Shown here: piece by piece, positions 7,706 through 15,367 of the stretch
How the letters are laid out: each line of letters begins with the position of its first letter
Position numbering within the stretch: position 1 is the first letter of the stretch
From: Planctomycetaceae bacterium
GTDB lineage: Bacteria > Planctomycetota > Phycisphaerae > Sedimentisphaerales > UBA12454
Assembly: GCA_021371795.1 (NCBI GenBank)
Contig: JAJFVK010000012.1
Location: forward strand, 1 to 34,672
Reading direction: 5' to 3'
Length of the DNA stretch: 34,672 nucleotides
Position numbers and translations under genes: made by a program
Notes under the pieces: generated by a model
The model's database searches: none
Told to the model about the DNA's origin: nothing
The model's input: the letters and a program-made list of their open reading frames with translations, nothing else

Positions 7706-8338
7706 TTATTTTTGCCAATCATACCTGCTTACTGTTGGATCATTTTTGGAATAGATATCCATCTCTTCTTTACTAAGTGGGTACCATTCATCATACGCAT
7801 ATCTTCGATAAAAATGAGCCAGGCGTTCTCTGAAATGGTCATTTGCAACAGGTTTCAAACAGCCTTTACGTAACTTAATAAACATTACAAGGTCATCTCG
7901 CAATACACGTATCGTGTTTAAAAAATCTACAGCCATTCTTTTGTCAAACCCTAGTTTATTATCCGGAGGTAGATAAAACCATTTTAACTTCCACCGAGCG
8001 TGTTGCGTTATGATACTAATCATACTGCTTAATTTAATAGCAGTAGCTGCATTTTTTTCAACTTGATCAAACTCTTTAATTTCACAAAGTGTAATCGATT
8101 CTCCCCAACGCGTATCACAATTTTGACTGACAACTATAGCAGGAACCGGTAAAACAGATAAAACTGTTGGGGTAGGTTCTTTCTTATCCCAAATAGCATC
8201 CCAAGGGGTGTTTATAATATCATTAGAAGGTTCTATTACTGCTAAACCCGTTGCAAGCTCAATTTGTACTTTGGGAATACCTAAAAAAATATCACCCTGT
8301 CTAATAGGCTTATCTTCTTTAGGAAATTCATATATCAT
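7706..8338 (-). CDS. Unknown protein with SQNCD motif, third gene of a TIGR04255 unit
   Basis: This 210-aa soluble protein has no signal peptide or membrane segment. It has an acidic N-terminus (RQGDIFLGIPKV), a central hydrophobic strand leading to VVSQNCDTRWGE near residues 69-80, and a basic, aromatic C-terminal third. I do not recognise the family with certainty. The SQNCD element beside a hydrophobic strand resembles short proteins found next to accessory or defence-like genes, but this is only an impression. It starts 13 nt after the preceding gene, so it is the last member of the three-gene unit, and it shares that unit's low GC. Transfer from elsewhere is plausible. Confidence 0.72.
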   Translation of the reverse strand: MIYEFPKEDKPIRQGDIFLGIPKVQIELATGLAVIEPSNDIINTPWDAIWDKKEPTPTVLSVLPVPAIVVSQNCDTRWGESITLCEIKEFDQVEKNAATAIKLSSMISIITQHARWKLKWFYLPPDNKLGFDKRMAVDFLNTIRVLRDDLVMFIKLRKGCLKPVANDHFRERLAHFYRRYAYDEWYPLSKEEMDIYSKNDPTVSRYDWQK

Positions 8339-8351
8339 TATTCATCACCAA

Positions 8352-8672
8352 TTAAATTTCACTATCTTCATTTTCTCTTAAAAAAATTTCATGACGTTTT
8401 TGCGATCTTTTGGCAGCGTTCATCGCCATTCTACGAGCTTGTTCTAACGTTATTTTATATCTTGCGGATACTACATAAGTATTAAAAACTTCACTGTGAA
8501 CTTCAGGTTGCACAGTCAATACATCTGATATTTCAGCATTAGTTGAACAAGAAGACATTTTGTAAAGTTCTTCAGGTGGTACTTTTATAACATTCTTTTC
8601 TATATTGCTTGCTACAGGAGCGGAAGATATATCATCCTTTTTTAAGTCTGAACTATTGATGTCTTTATCCAT
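8352..8672 (-). CDS. Small unknown protein, middle gene of a TIGR04255 unit
   Basis: This 106-aa hydrophilic protein has a disordered, Ser/Asp/Lys-rich N-terminal half. The C-terminal helix is strongly charged (near residues 73-100, with YKITLEQARRMAMNAAKRSQ). No family is recognised. The helix could bind a partner or nucleic acid; such a layout is common in antitoxin-like or adaptor proteins, but nothing here proves that. Its ATG overlaps the end of the upstream TIGR04255 gene by 8 nt, so translation is probably coupled. Base composition is as AT-rich as its neighbours. Confidence 0.65.
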   Translation of the reverse strand: MDKDINSSDLKKDDISSAPVASNIEKNVIKVPPEELYKMSSCSTNAEISDVLTVQPEVHSEVFNTYVVSARYKITLEQARRMAMNAAKRSQKRHEIFLRENEDSEI

Positions 8673-9444
8673 TTCGTGAAAACTCCGTTCTCAAATCACC
8701 TTCAATAATATTTTGAAACCATTTATGAACTACGTTATGAGCCGAATCTATCCAAGTTTCGAACTTCTGTGGCATTTCATCAATATCATCATTTTCTGAC
8801 TTCAATATTTGTTCCCAAATCAATGCCGGTTTTCCTTCTCGTGTTCCAGTAGAAAAAGCCAAAGTGGCCATTCCTGCTGGTTGATGACATCTTAAAGACG
8901 TTTGCCATTTAAGACCAGTTGGCTTTTTTTCAAAATTTTCATCCTGAATTATAAAATTCGGCAATTTAACAGGTGTATGCATACTATCACTAATAAAATC
9001 TAAAATATTTACTTGAGAACAGTCTACTTTTACAGCATCTATATATCTTAATACAAGATTTTTAATTTTAAGTTCTTTGGGATTGGGATGTATTTCAAAT
9101 AAAGCATTTATAGCATTAATTGGCATCGGCTTAAATTTTTCAAAGGTTGTATATCCATCTGATTGATTGATGGTCATTATTCCAGGGCCTATTTGAATTA
9201 AAGGCCATGAATTTTCTGCAACACGAAAACGGTGTTTAACAACTGAACCAGTAATCTCGTCTGGTATTGAAGATGCCGGTAAAGCTTCATGAAATGGATA
9301 ATCTTTTTTTATCTTTTGATAAAAACTTCCGAGAAGCAATTGATAATAAGGATCGGGATTCTGTTCTGATGTTTTCTCCATTGCCCATCTTACTTCGACC
9401 AAAGCTTCTACAATGGGAGGATTCGGTAACTGTACTTCTGCCAT
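8665..9444 (-). CDS. TIGR04255 family protein, first gene of an AT-rich unit
   Basis: This 259-aa protein opens with NPPIVEALVEVRW (residues 7-19) and contains WPLIQIGPGIMTINQ followed by GYTTFEKF. These are hallmarks of the sporadically distributed TIGR04255 family, whose biochemical role is not established. It is soluble, without signal peptide or membrane segments. AAAGGA lies 6 nt before the ATG at 9444, and a very good promoter stands at 9476-9503, so it heads a three-gene transcription unit. The unit is clearly more AT-rich than rho on one side and the ABC-F gene on the other, which suggests horizontal gain. Family assignment rests on motif memory, not a search. Confidence 0.8.
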   Translation of the reverse strand: MAEVQLPNPPIVEALVEVRWAMEKTSEQNPDPYYQLLLGSFYQKIKKDYPFHEALPASSIPDEITGSVVKHRFRVAENSWPLIQIGPGIMTINQSDGYTTFEKFKPMPINAINALFEIHPNPKELKIKNLVLRYIDAVKVDCSQVNILDFISDSMHTPVKLPNFIIQDENFEKKPTGLKWQTSLRCHQPAGMATLAFSTGTREGKPALIWEQILKSENDDIDEMPQKFETWIDSAHNVVHKWFQNIIEGDLRTEFSRNG

Positions 9445-9475
9445 TTAATATCCTTTGTTTAAATAGGAATAATGC

Positions 9476-9503
9476 ATTATAACATAACAAAAGAAAAAAG
9501 CAA
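9476..9503 (-). promoter_or_regulatory. Promoter of the TIGR04255 unit
   Basis: On the minus strand TTGCTT (9503-9498) and a perfect TATAAT (9481-9476) are 16 nt apart, with the ATG about 32 nt past the -10. This is one of the best promoters in the window. Confidence 0.72.
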
Positions 9504-9761
9504 TCCCTCAATGCAAGAGTAATTGTAGCCTGAAAAAGGGGAAAAACAATAAAATTGTAAAAATGAAGATTTGAGATTTAAAATTTGCGATGCGAAATAT
9601 TGGGGCGGCAGAAGAAAACTATCGAGGATGCCCCCCCCCCCCCCCCGCAGGCAAGGAGTCTAAATTGGTATGGTCGGCAAGCTATAGATTTTAGTTACAT
9701 CTCTTCATCAAGATATAATTTTTTGGGGGAAAAGTTTATAAAAATTCTGTATAATGTCCCA
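9504..9761. other. Intergenic region upstream of the ABC-F gene
   Basis: This segment holds an AT-rich start (9540-9600), a GC-rich repeat-like part with the poly-C tract, and a TATAAT at 9750-9755 directly before the ABC-F start. A frame from 9585 is open into the ABC-F gene, but it runs through the poly-C tract (giving a Pro run) and has no homology-like features. I treat it as non-coding. Confidence 0.5.
9631..9646. repeat. Homopolymer of 16 C
   Basis: Sixteen consecutive C lie 115 nt upstream of the ABC-F start, within a GC-richer island of repeat-like appearance (about 9600-9660). Such tracts are prone to slipped-strand length change and to sequencing error. Confidence 0.9.
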
Positions 9762-11705
9762 ATGCCAATAATAAGTTTAAAAAATATACATACGTCATTC
9801 GACTCGCAGACGATTTTTGACCGGCTGGATTTGAAGATATACCCCGCTGAAAAAATCGGGCTTGTCGGCAGTAACGGGTGCGGAAAAACTACGCTGCTGA
9901 AACTAATTCTCGGAATAATACAGGCCGACGCGGGCGATATTCACCAGCGAAAAGGCCTTCGAATCGGATATCTGCCGCAGGAACCGGTCTTCACCGGCGA
10001 AAAAACCGTACTCGAAGAGCTGCACAGCGGCGCACAGGAAATACTCGACCTGCAAAAAAGGCTGCACGACGCAGCCGAAGAGTTAAGCTCGCTTTCCGGC
10101 GAAGAATTACACTCTGCAATGCAGCAATACGAAAGACTGTCCGGCGAATTTGAAATCGCAGGCGGCTATAAATACGAAACGAAAATAAAAGAAATCGCAT
10201 CCGGTCTTGGTCTTCAGGAAAAACATTACACCTTAAAAACAACGCAGTTAAGCGGCGGGCAGCTATCACGACTGGGACTTGCCAAAGTTTTGCTTGCCGG
10301 CTCGAACCTGCTTTTGCTCGACGAGCCGACAAACCATCTGGACTGGGACGCAACACAGTGGCTTGAAAAATTCTTGAGGAGTTATAACGGCGCGGCGATG
10401 ATTGTCAGCCACGACAGATTTATGCTCGACAGGCTCGTTTGTAAAATCGTGGAAATCAGAGACAACAAAGCAAATGTTTTCACCGGCAATTACAGCACGT
10501 ACAGACTGGAAAAAGAAAGACGCGACCTTGAACTGGAGCGTCAATACGAACAACGAGCGGAATTTGTCGAAAAGACCCGCGACTTTATCGTTCGCAATAT
10601 AAACCGCAAAGGAAGCAAAAAGGTCGCACAGGGCCGACAAACCCGACTCGACACCCTTCTAAAGAAGAATCCAGACTTTCTGGAAAAACCAACGTCGTCA
10701 AGGGAACTTAGTTTTAAATTCGCCGAGGTGGAAAGCAAAGGCAAGCGAGTGGATGCCGCGGTAAATTGCAAAAATATTACAAAAAGTTTCGGCAGCCTGA
10801 CGCTGTTTGAAAATTTAAGTTTCGAACTTATGACCGGCCAGCGAATGGGTATCATCGGCCCTAACGGCATGGGTAAAACAACGCTGCTGAAACTGGCGAT
10901 CGGCCAAATCGAGCCGACCGCGGGAAAAATCACGATTAAGCCGTCACTTTCGGTGGGCTATCTCGACCAGGCGGGAGCGGAGCTTGATTCGGAAAATACC
11001 GTGCTTGAAGAGGCGATGTCTGTCATTCCTGAAATGCTGCCCGAACAGATGCGCAGACGCCTCGGCGCGTTTTTGTTTGTCAAAGATGATGCGTTCAAGA
11101 AAGTCGCCGACCTTAGCGGCGGAGAACGAAACAGGCTTGCGCTTTGCAAACTCGTTTTGTCCGAGCCGGAAGTTTTAATTCTCGACGAGCCGACAAATCA
11201 CCTTGATATCCCAAGTATCGAAGCGCTTGAAAATGCGCTGCAGGATTACGCCGGTACAATCATAATCATAAGCCACGACAGGTTTTTCCTCGATAGAACA
11301 GTCCGACGGCTTATTGTGCTCGGTGCGGACGAACTTGGGAAAATGGCACCTGGTAAATTTGAATTTATCGACGGCTCATTTCGTCAATATACCGAACTTT
11401 TAGAGCAGAGAGCTTTGGCACGAGAAACTCAAAAGCAGTCTGCGTCAACGAAAAAATCAACGCAGGACAAGCCGCGAAAGACGACCCCACCGGAACTGAA
11501 ACAATTTAACGGCTGGCAGGTGGGAAAAATTGAGCAGGCAATTGAGAAAACCGAGACGGAGATTAAGAAACTGCACGAAAGCTTCGGCGATGAAAAAATT
11601 TATAAAGATTATAAACTGCTCGCGCAGGTACATGCCCAAGCCAAAGAAAAAGAGCAATACCTCGAACTGCTTTACAGGGTATATGAACTAAGAACAAGCA
11701 ATTAG
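9762..11705 (+). CDS. ABC-F family ATPase (Uup/EttA-like)
   Basis: ABC-F proteins are soluble twin-ATPase translation factors that bind the ribosome; some give antibiotic resistance. The 647-aa product has NBD1 with Walker A GSNGCGKTT (near residue 35), LSGGQ near 163 and LLLLDEPTNHLD near 183. NBD2 has GPNGMGKTT near 366, LSGGE near 451 and VLILDEPTNHLD near 473. A charged linker lies between them (about 240-330), and a Lys/Glu-rich C-terminal coiled coil follows (about 580-647). There are no membrane segments. The open frame begins 59 codons earlier, but family proteins start at MPIISLKNI-like sequence, so 9762 is chosen. No Shine-Dalgarno sequence is seen and a TATAAT ends only 6 nt upstream, so the message may be leaderless. 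The subfamily cannot be fixed by eye. Confidence 0.93.
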   Translation: MPIISLKNIHTSFDSQTIFDRLDLKIYPAEKIGLVGSNGCGKTTLLKLILGIIQADAGDIHQRKGLRIGYLPQEPVFTGEKTVLEELHSGAQEILDLQKRLHDAAEELSSLSGEELHSAMQQYERLSGEFEIAGGYKYETKIKEIASGLGLQEKHYTLKTTQLSGGQLSRLGLAKVLLAGSNLLLLDEPTNHLDWDATQWLEKFLRSYNGAAMIVSHDRFMLDRLVCKIVEIRDNKANVFTGNYSTYRLEKERRDLELERQYEQRAEFVEKTRDFIVRNINRKGSKKVAQGRQTRLDTLLKKNPDFLEKPTSSRELSFKFAEVESKGKRVDAAVNCKNITKSFGSLTLFENLSFELMTGQRMGIIGPNGMGKTTLLKLAIGQIEPTAGKITIKPSLSVGYLDQAGAELDSENTVLEEAMSVIPEMLPEQMRRRLGAFLFVKDDAFKKVADLSGGERNRLALCKLVLSEPEVLILDEPTNHLDIPSIEALENALQDYAGTIIIISHDRFFLDRTVRRLIVLGADELGKMAPGKFEFIDGSFRQYTELLEQRALARETQKQSASTKKSTQDKPRKTTPPELKQFNGWQVGKIEQAIEKTETEIKKLHESFGDEKIYKDYKLLAQVHAQAKEKEQYLELLYRVYELRTSN

Positions 11706-11707
11706 CC

Positions 11708-11735
11708 AATTCCGCTGGTTTGCCGCTGGAATTTT
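11708..11735 (+). terminator. Weak hairpin after the ABC-F gene
   Basis: AATTCC (11708-11713) pairs with GGAATT (11728-11733), followed by TTAAAAA rather than a clean T-run. It lies 2 nt past the stop, between convergent genes. It could be a weak terminator. Confidence 0.3.
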
Positions 11736-11747
11736 AAAAATATTCTG

Positions 11748-13715
11748 CTATACCCTGATAGGCAACACTACAAAAGTCTGGCCCTGCCGGAAAAGCTTTC
11801 TTTGAAGCGCAAAAACAGTATGGTTGTGCAGCAAACGTGTAACAATTGATTCGTGGTCAAACACAAGCTGACCGCCGAAAAATACCGAGTTTGGAAATTT
11901 GGAAGCTGTTTTATCGGCCAGTTCACTTGTTGTTTCAACCACATCTGTGCCGATATCCGTAAGAAATTCAGAATAATATCCCAAACGTTTCATACAATCG
12001 ACGTAACGTTTCGATTCATTATCGATGAATTCTTTTAATTTTTCGATTTCACCAGAGCCTTTGAAATTACCCGCATCGACAACGCCTGCGTTAATGAATA
12101 CATAATTTTTAAACGAGCCTTCAAACATACGATTAATCGACAGAAGCGTATGAACACCCAGACCGTTAAAACCACTGACAAAAATAACCGCGGTTTTCGC
12201 AGTATTATCACAAACAACGGCCTGCGGTTCAGGCTTACTTTGGGAATTAGATTCGAATTGTTCGGCTAATTTGCGAAGCCTTGTCAGTTTAAGCATTACG
12301 CCTCTGTAATGGCCGCGAACGGCAAATGCGAACGCAACAAGCAAACCAGTGGCAACAAGTGTAACCCAGCCGCCATCCCAGAATTTTACAATACTCAACA
12401 ACACAAGAATAAAAAGCGTTAAACAAAAACCAACACCATTAATACTTAATTTGTAGAACCATTTACGTTCAGTTTTTCTATCATTCCACCAGTGCTTTAT
12501 CATACCCAATTGCGATAACGTAAATGTGATGAAAACATTGATACTGTAAAGCACAACAAGGAACCCCACTCTTCCGCGAGTAGCTAAAATTAAAACAATC
12601 GCGGAAATCCCCATAATCATAACACCGTTTTGCGTAACAAGCCGACTACTTAATATTGAAAAACGCGAAGGAAACCATCTGTCAACGGCCATATTCGACA
12701 TAATTCTCGGGCCGTCCAAAAAGCCCGTCTGTGCAGCAATACACAACAGTGCCATAGATGAAATCATTGTTACCCATACAAACCCCTGTCCTAGGCCGTT
12801 AGGCCAATTGGCAGTCATCTTTTCGACAAGTGAGGCATTTAAAGTTTTTCCTGATTCCAAGCCTACATTATACAGCAGGTAAGATAAAAATAATCCGCCG
12901 ACAACAAAAACCAGTGACACCGCCATATATACCATTGTTCGTCGGCCTGTAGCAACTTTTGGCTCCCGCAGCAAAGGCAGTCCGTTGCTTACCGCTTCAA
13001 TACCTGTATATGTACCTGCACCAACGCTGTAAGAGCGTATCAGCAGCATAAATATTCCCCACGATCCGATTTGCGAATGTGCAGTACGTAAATCGGTACC
13101 GACTTGATTTACAATTAACGGCACACTTCCCACGTGAGTCGCAATCGTATATAAAATGGTAAACAGATATGTTGCAAGAAAAGTAAAAAACACAGGCATA
13201 CAAAAAGTTACCGATTCTTTTACGCCTCGCAAATTGACAACTATCATAATCATAGTTATTGCAACCGCGAACGGAACTTTCACTGAAAGCCAATGAGGCG
13301 GCAAAATCGAAAACAACGCATCCGTTCCGCTGGATATGGAAAGAGCGATTGTCAAAACATAATCTATCAGAAGCGCACAGCCTGAAATTGCGCCAAATGT
13401 CGGCGAAAGTAATTTGCTGGCGACCAGATAACCACCACCGCCACCGGGGAAAAGTTCGATAATCTGCGAATAACTTGCGCAAAGTACCATAATTGTTATC
13501 ATACAGGCAAGGCCTACAAACAATGACAATACAGAATGTTGACCAAGCGACCTAAATGATTCTTCAGGACCATAACATGATGAAGACAAACCATCAGCGC
13601 CAAGACCTACCCATGCAAGCAATGCGATTAATGAAATGTTGTGAAACACTTTTTTGTCATACAGGTCTTTTGCTTTGCCGACAAAAATATCTTTCACAAG
13701 GTTTCTATTGTTCAT
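11748..13715 (-). CDS. KimA-like APC-superfamily potassium transporter
   Basis: This 655-aa protein has about 12 hydrophobic segments in residues 25-470. It matches the KimA/YdaO type of K+ importer through GLGADGLSSSCYGPEES (near 36-52), SYSQIIELFPGGGGGY, LIDYVLTIALSISSGTDA and VNLRGVKES. A cytosolic C-terminal domain (about 505-655, with VIFVSGFNGLG) follows, as in KimA dimers. An AAGGGA lies 6 nt before the ATG. Upstream are a c-di-AMP riboswitch and a strong promoter. Second-messenger control of K+ uptake is established for this family in Firmicutes, and this context supports K+ rather than amino acids as substrate. Transport specificity is inferred; the APC fold is secure. Confidence 0.88.
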   Translation of the reverse strand: MNNRNLVKDIFVGKAKDLYDKKVFHNISLIALLAWVGLGADGLSSSCYGPEESFRSLGQHSVLSLFVGLACMITIMVLCASYSQIIELFPGGGGGYLVASKLLSPTFGAISGCALLIDYVLTIALSISSGTDALFSILPPHWLSVKVPFAVAITMIMIVVNLRGVKESVTFCMPVFFTFLATYLFTILYTIATHVGSVPLIVNQVGTDLRTAHSQIGSWGIFMLLIRSYSVGAGTYTGIEAVSNGLPLLREPKVATGRRTMVYMAVSLVFVVGGLFLSYLLYNVGLESGKTLNASLVEKMTANWPNGLGQGFVWVTMISSMALLCIAAQTGFLDGPRIMSNMAVDRWFPSRFSILSSRLVTQNGVMIMGISAIVLILATRGRVGFLVVLYSINVFITFTLSQLGMIKHWWNDRKTERKWFYKLSINGVGFCLTLFILVLLSIVKFWDGGWVTLVATGLLVAFAFAVRGHYRGVMLKLTRLRKLAEQFESNSQSKPEPQAVVCDNTAKTAVIFVSGFNGLGVHTLLSINRMFEGSFKNYVFINAGVVDAGNFKGSGEIEKLKEFIDNESKRYVDCMKRLGYYSEFLTDIGTDVVETTSELADKTASKFPNSVFFGGQLVFDHESIVTRLLHNHTVFALQRKLFRQGQTFVVLPIRV

Positions 13716-13802
13716 TTTATTCCCTTTAAAAAAATTGCGCAGAAAAATTGCGTCAAAAATAATAAATGGGAACCATGGACCTTATACCAAATAAGGCCTA
13801 TA

Positions 13803-13945
13803 GGATTGCCCTTCCAAATGCCGACGGAGTTAGCTGACGGGCTCGACTTTAGAAGTAGTCTTGTCATCTGTTACCAGTAGACGTACGCCCCGTCCTTAAT
13901 CAAGGAAAGCGGGTTCCCCGCATTCGATGTCAGGAAGGACACCAA
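13803..13945 (-). ncRNA. c-di-AMP (ydaO/yuaA-type) riboswitch
   Basis: On the minus strand the leader carries GCGGGGAACCCGC (around 13908-13920), GGGGCGTA (around 13885-13892) and the highly conserved GAGCCCGTCAGCTAAC (13829-13844) followed by TCCGTCGGC. These are in the order and spacing of the ydaO-yuaA aptamer. CCTTCC (13938-13933) can pair with GGAAGG (13815-13810) to close the structure. This class binds cyclic di-AMP and usually shuts off K+ uptake or cell-wall genes when c-di-AMP is high. Downstream, GGTTCCC (13774-13768) is perfectly complementary to aptamer GGGAACC (13918-13912). A CCTTAT/ATAAGG hairpin (13780-13796) also precedes the start. The expression platform is therefore probably within 13722-13800. 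Boundaries are approximate. Confidence 0.9.
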
Positions 13946-13962
13946 ATTTAGGCTGTGTGAAT

Positions 13963-13991
13963 ATTAGAACAACAAATCAACACTTTGTCAA
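13963..13991 (-). promoter_or_regulatory. Promoter of the riboswitch and KimA-like gene
   Basis: On the minus strand a perfect TTGACA (13991-13986), a 17-nt spacer and TCTAAT (13968-13963) place the transcription start near 13956, just before the riboswitch. Confidence 0.85.
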
Positions 13992-14096
13992 TACTCTAAT
14001 CTGGTCGAGTGTATCGGTAATCAGAAATGAAATAATTATAAGAGCAACTGCAATCGGCCTCTTCAGCACCTCACTTTTATTGGGATTAAAAAAGGC
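13992..14096. other. Divergent intergenic spacer
   Basis: This short stretch separates the KimA-like promoter (minus) from the tRNA promoter (plus). No gene or conserved structure was seen. Confidence 0.4.
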
Positions 14097-14124
14097 TTGA
14101 TAATTTTCACGAAAAATGGATAAT
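14097..14124 (+). promoter_or_regulatory. Promoter of tRNA-Val
   Basis: TTGATA (14097-14102) and GATAAT (14119-14124) with a 16-nt spacer put the transcription start about 7 nt before the mature tRNA. Confidence 0.6.
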
Positions 14125-14137
14125 GGCAAATCTTTTG

Positions 14138-14211
14138 GGGCGGTTAGCTCAGTTGGCTAGAGCGCATGCTCGACACGCATGAGGCCACAGGTTCAAGTCC
14201 TGTACCGCCCA
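14138..14211 (+). tRNA. tRNA-Val (GAC)
   Basis: A 74-nt cloverleaf: acceptor GGGCGGT/ACCGCCC, D-stem GCTC/GAGC, anticodon stem CATGC/GCATG with loop TCGACAC, and T-arm ACAGG-TTCAAGT-CCTGT, then discriminator A. CCA is not encoded. Anticodon GAC reads valine codons GUC/GUU. The base before the anticodon (position 33) is C, where almost all tRNAs have U. The stems are perfect, so this is a real gene by structure. Confidence 0.93.
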
Positions 14212-14392
14212 CTGCCTTCAGGCAGAAAAGCTCTGGAAGCGTTAAACTGCAATCCCCGCTTCCGCCGGCTGCTTGCTTTCACAATATACCGCTTTTAAGT
14301 CTTGTTATGACAATGAATTATGCAAAAATAATATTTACACCATACGCAATGCCCCTATTTTGAAAAAACATCATAAATCCTGTAAATTTCAG
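14212..14392. other. Spacer after tRNA-Val
   Basis: No gene was seen. A short open frame that begins inside the tRNA gene (14166) is an artefact. The region leads into the strong promoter at 14393. Confidence 0.45.
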
Positions 14393-14420
14393 TTGACATT
14401 GAGAAACAACAGGCTATAAT
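14393..14420 (+). promoter_or_regulatory. Strong promoter of the PEP-CTERM gene
   Basis: Perfect TTGACA (14393-14398) and perfect TATAAT (14415-14420) with a 16-nt spacer. The predicted transcript has a leader of about 160 nt before the ATG at 14587. Confidence 0.9.
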
Positions 14421-14586
14421 AACCCCGTATCCTGAGTAAGTCCGTATTAGGGACGAGACAACGACAGAGTGGGAAAGAAGGCTGAAAACATCAACAGTTC
14501 GTACGCACTGGGAGAAGGCATTTCCTATTCTTCTTTTCATATATTTCTAATGGAATTTTTTAATTTTATGTTTAGGAGACGAGAAA

Positions 14587-15297
14587 ATGAAGATGACACG
14601 TATATTATGTTTGTTAGTGGGGATTTTGTTGGTTCCGGTCTTGGCGCAAGCTTGTATCATTAATTGCTCGATTGCTATCAGCGGCAGTGATGGTACAAAT
14701 GTGAACGTCGGCATCGATGATGTAAAAACTGTATTTGTCGATGATGAAGGGGTTACCCATTTTGTGTTTAATATTCCGGCTACTACCGGCGGCGAATCAG
14801 AAATCACTAGTTTAGTGCTGAAAGCCAAGGAAGACCCCGAAGTCGGCATTGAATTCGGCGTTCGCGCGGGAAGTTCGGATACAGAATACACTATTTTGTC
14901 CGGTGCGGTGACTTTTGCCGCGTTAGAAAACGCTGTTGGTTATGCTTCGGCAGGCATTACATTGACCGACAGGGAAGCGGTAGGAGCAACGATTACGGGG
15001 CTTTTTGACGGCGATAAAGTGCATCAGGCAAAGTATAACGGCACACCCGTGTTCGCGAGTTTAGTAAACGGTTTTGGAATCACCGGTGGTACCCTGACAA
15101 CCAGCGAAGCTGAACCGAGTACCGGCGATGAATTGATAAGCGGTACGCTTACAAGCATAGAATCAGCATTCCATTTTATACTTTCTGCCAATGATTCAGC
15201 ATCCGGAACAAGTACATTTATGGTTACTCCAATTCCAGAGCCGGCAACACTTGTAATTCTTGGACTTGGCGGCTTATTGCTTCGCAAAACAAAATAA
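14587..15297 (+). CDS. PEP-CTERM sorted secreted protein
   Basis: This 236-aa protein has a signal peptide (MKMTRILCLLVGILLVPVL, cleavage likely after AQA near 22). The Gly/Thr/Ser-rich beta-type body has no recognised enzyme motif. The C-terminus PIPEPATLVILGLGGLLL followed by RKTK is a classical PEP-CTERM signal: a PEP motif, one hydrophobic helix and basic residues. Such proteins are processed by an exosortase and usually delivered to the surface or an exopolysaccharide matrix. AGGAG lies 8 nt before the ATG. It is a single-gene unit with a strong promoter, a leader of about 160 nt and a terminator at 15335. The leader contains a GTCC/GGAC hairpin (14440-14454) but no riboswitch class I recognise. 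Confidence 0.92.
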   Translation: MKMTRILCLLVGILLVPVLAQACIINCSIAISGSDGTNVNVGIDDVKTVFVDDEGVTHFVFNIPATTGGESEITSLVLKAKEDPEVGIEFGVRAGSSDTEYTILSGAVTFAALENAVGYASAGITLTDREAVGATITGLFDGDKVHQAKYNGTPVFASLVNGFGITGGTLTTSEAEPSTGDELISGTLTSIESAFHFILSANDSASGTSTFMVTPIPEPATLVILGLGGLLLRKTK

Positions 15298-15334
15298 TCA
15301 CTATCCTAATGGTGATTTAAGTACATATTTTGCC

Positions 15335-15367
15335 AAACGGCAGGGAATTTTTTCCTGCCGTTTTTTT
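15335..15367 (+). terminator. Intrinsic terminator of the PEP-CTERM gene
   Basis: CGGCAGGGAA (15338-15347) pairs with TTTCCTGCCG (15351-15360, one G-U), preceded by AAA and followed by seven T. Confidence 0.93.

Noticed and set aside
7706-9444. Calling the three-gene unit a toxin-antitoxin system
   Set aside because: No toxin fold or nuclease motif is visible; only size and layout hint at it, so it is left as unknown.
9267-9511. Small open frames overlapping the TIGR04255 start and promoter
   Set aside because: They overlap the promoter and the coding strand of a better-supported gene.
9585-9761. 59-codon N-terminal extension of the ABC-F gene
   Set aside because: It contains a Pro run coded by the poly-C tract, lacks an SD, and family members start at the MPIISLKN position.
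9991-11657. Several long open frames antisense or out of frame inside the ABC-F gene
   Set aside because: They are shadows of a well-supported gene, with Arg/Ala-rich or low-complexity products.
14166-14363. 65-aa open frame beginning in tRNA-Val
   Set aside because: It starts inside a tRNA gene and has no SD.
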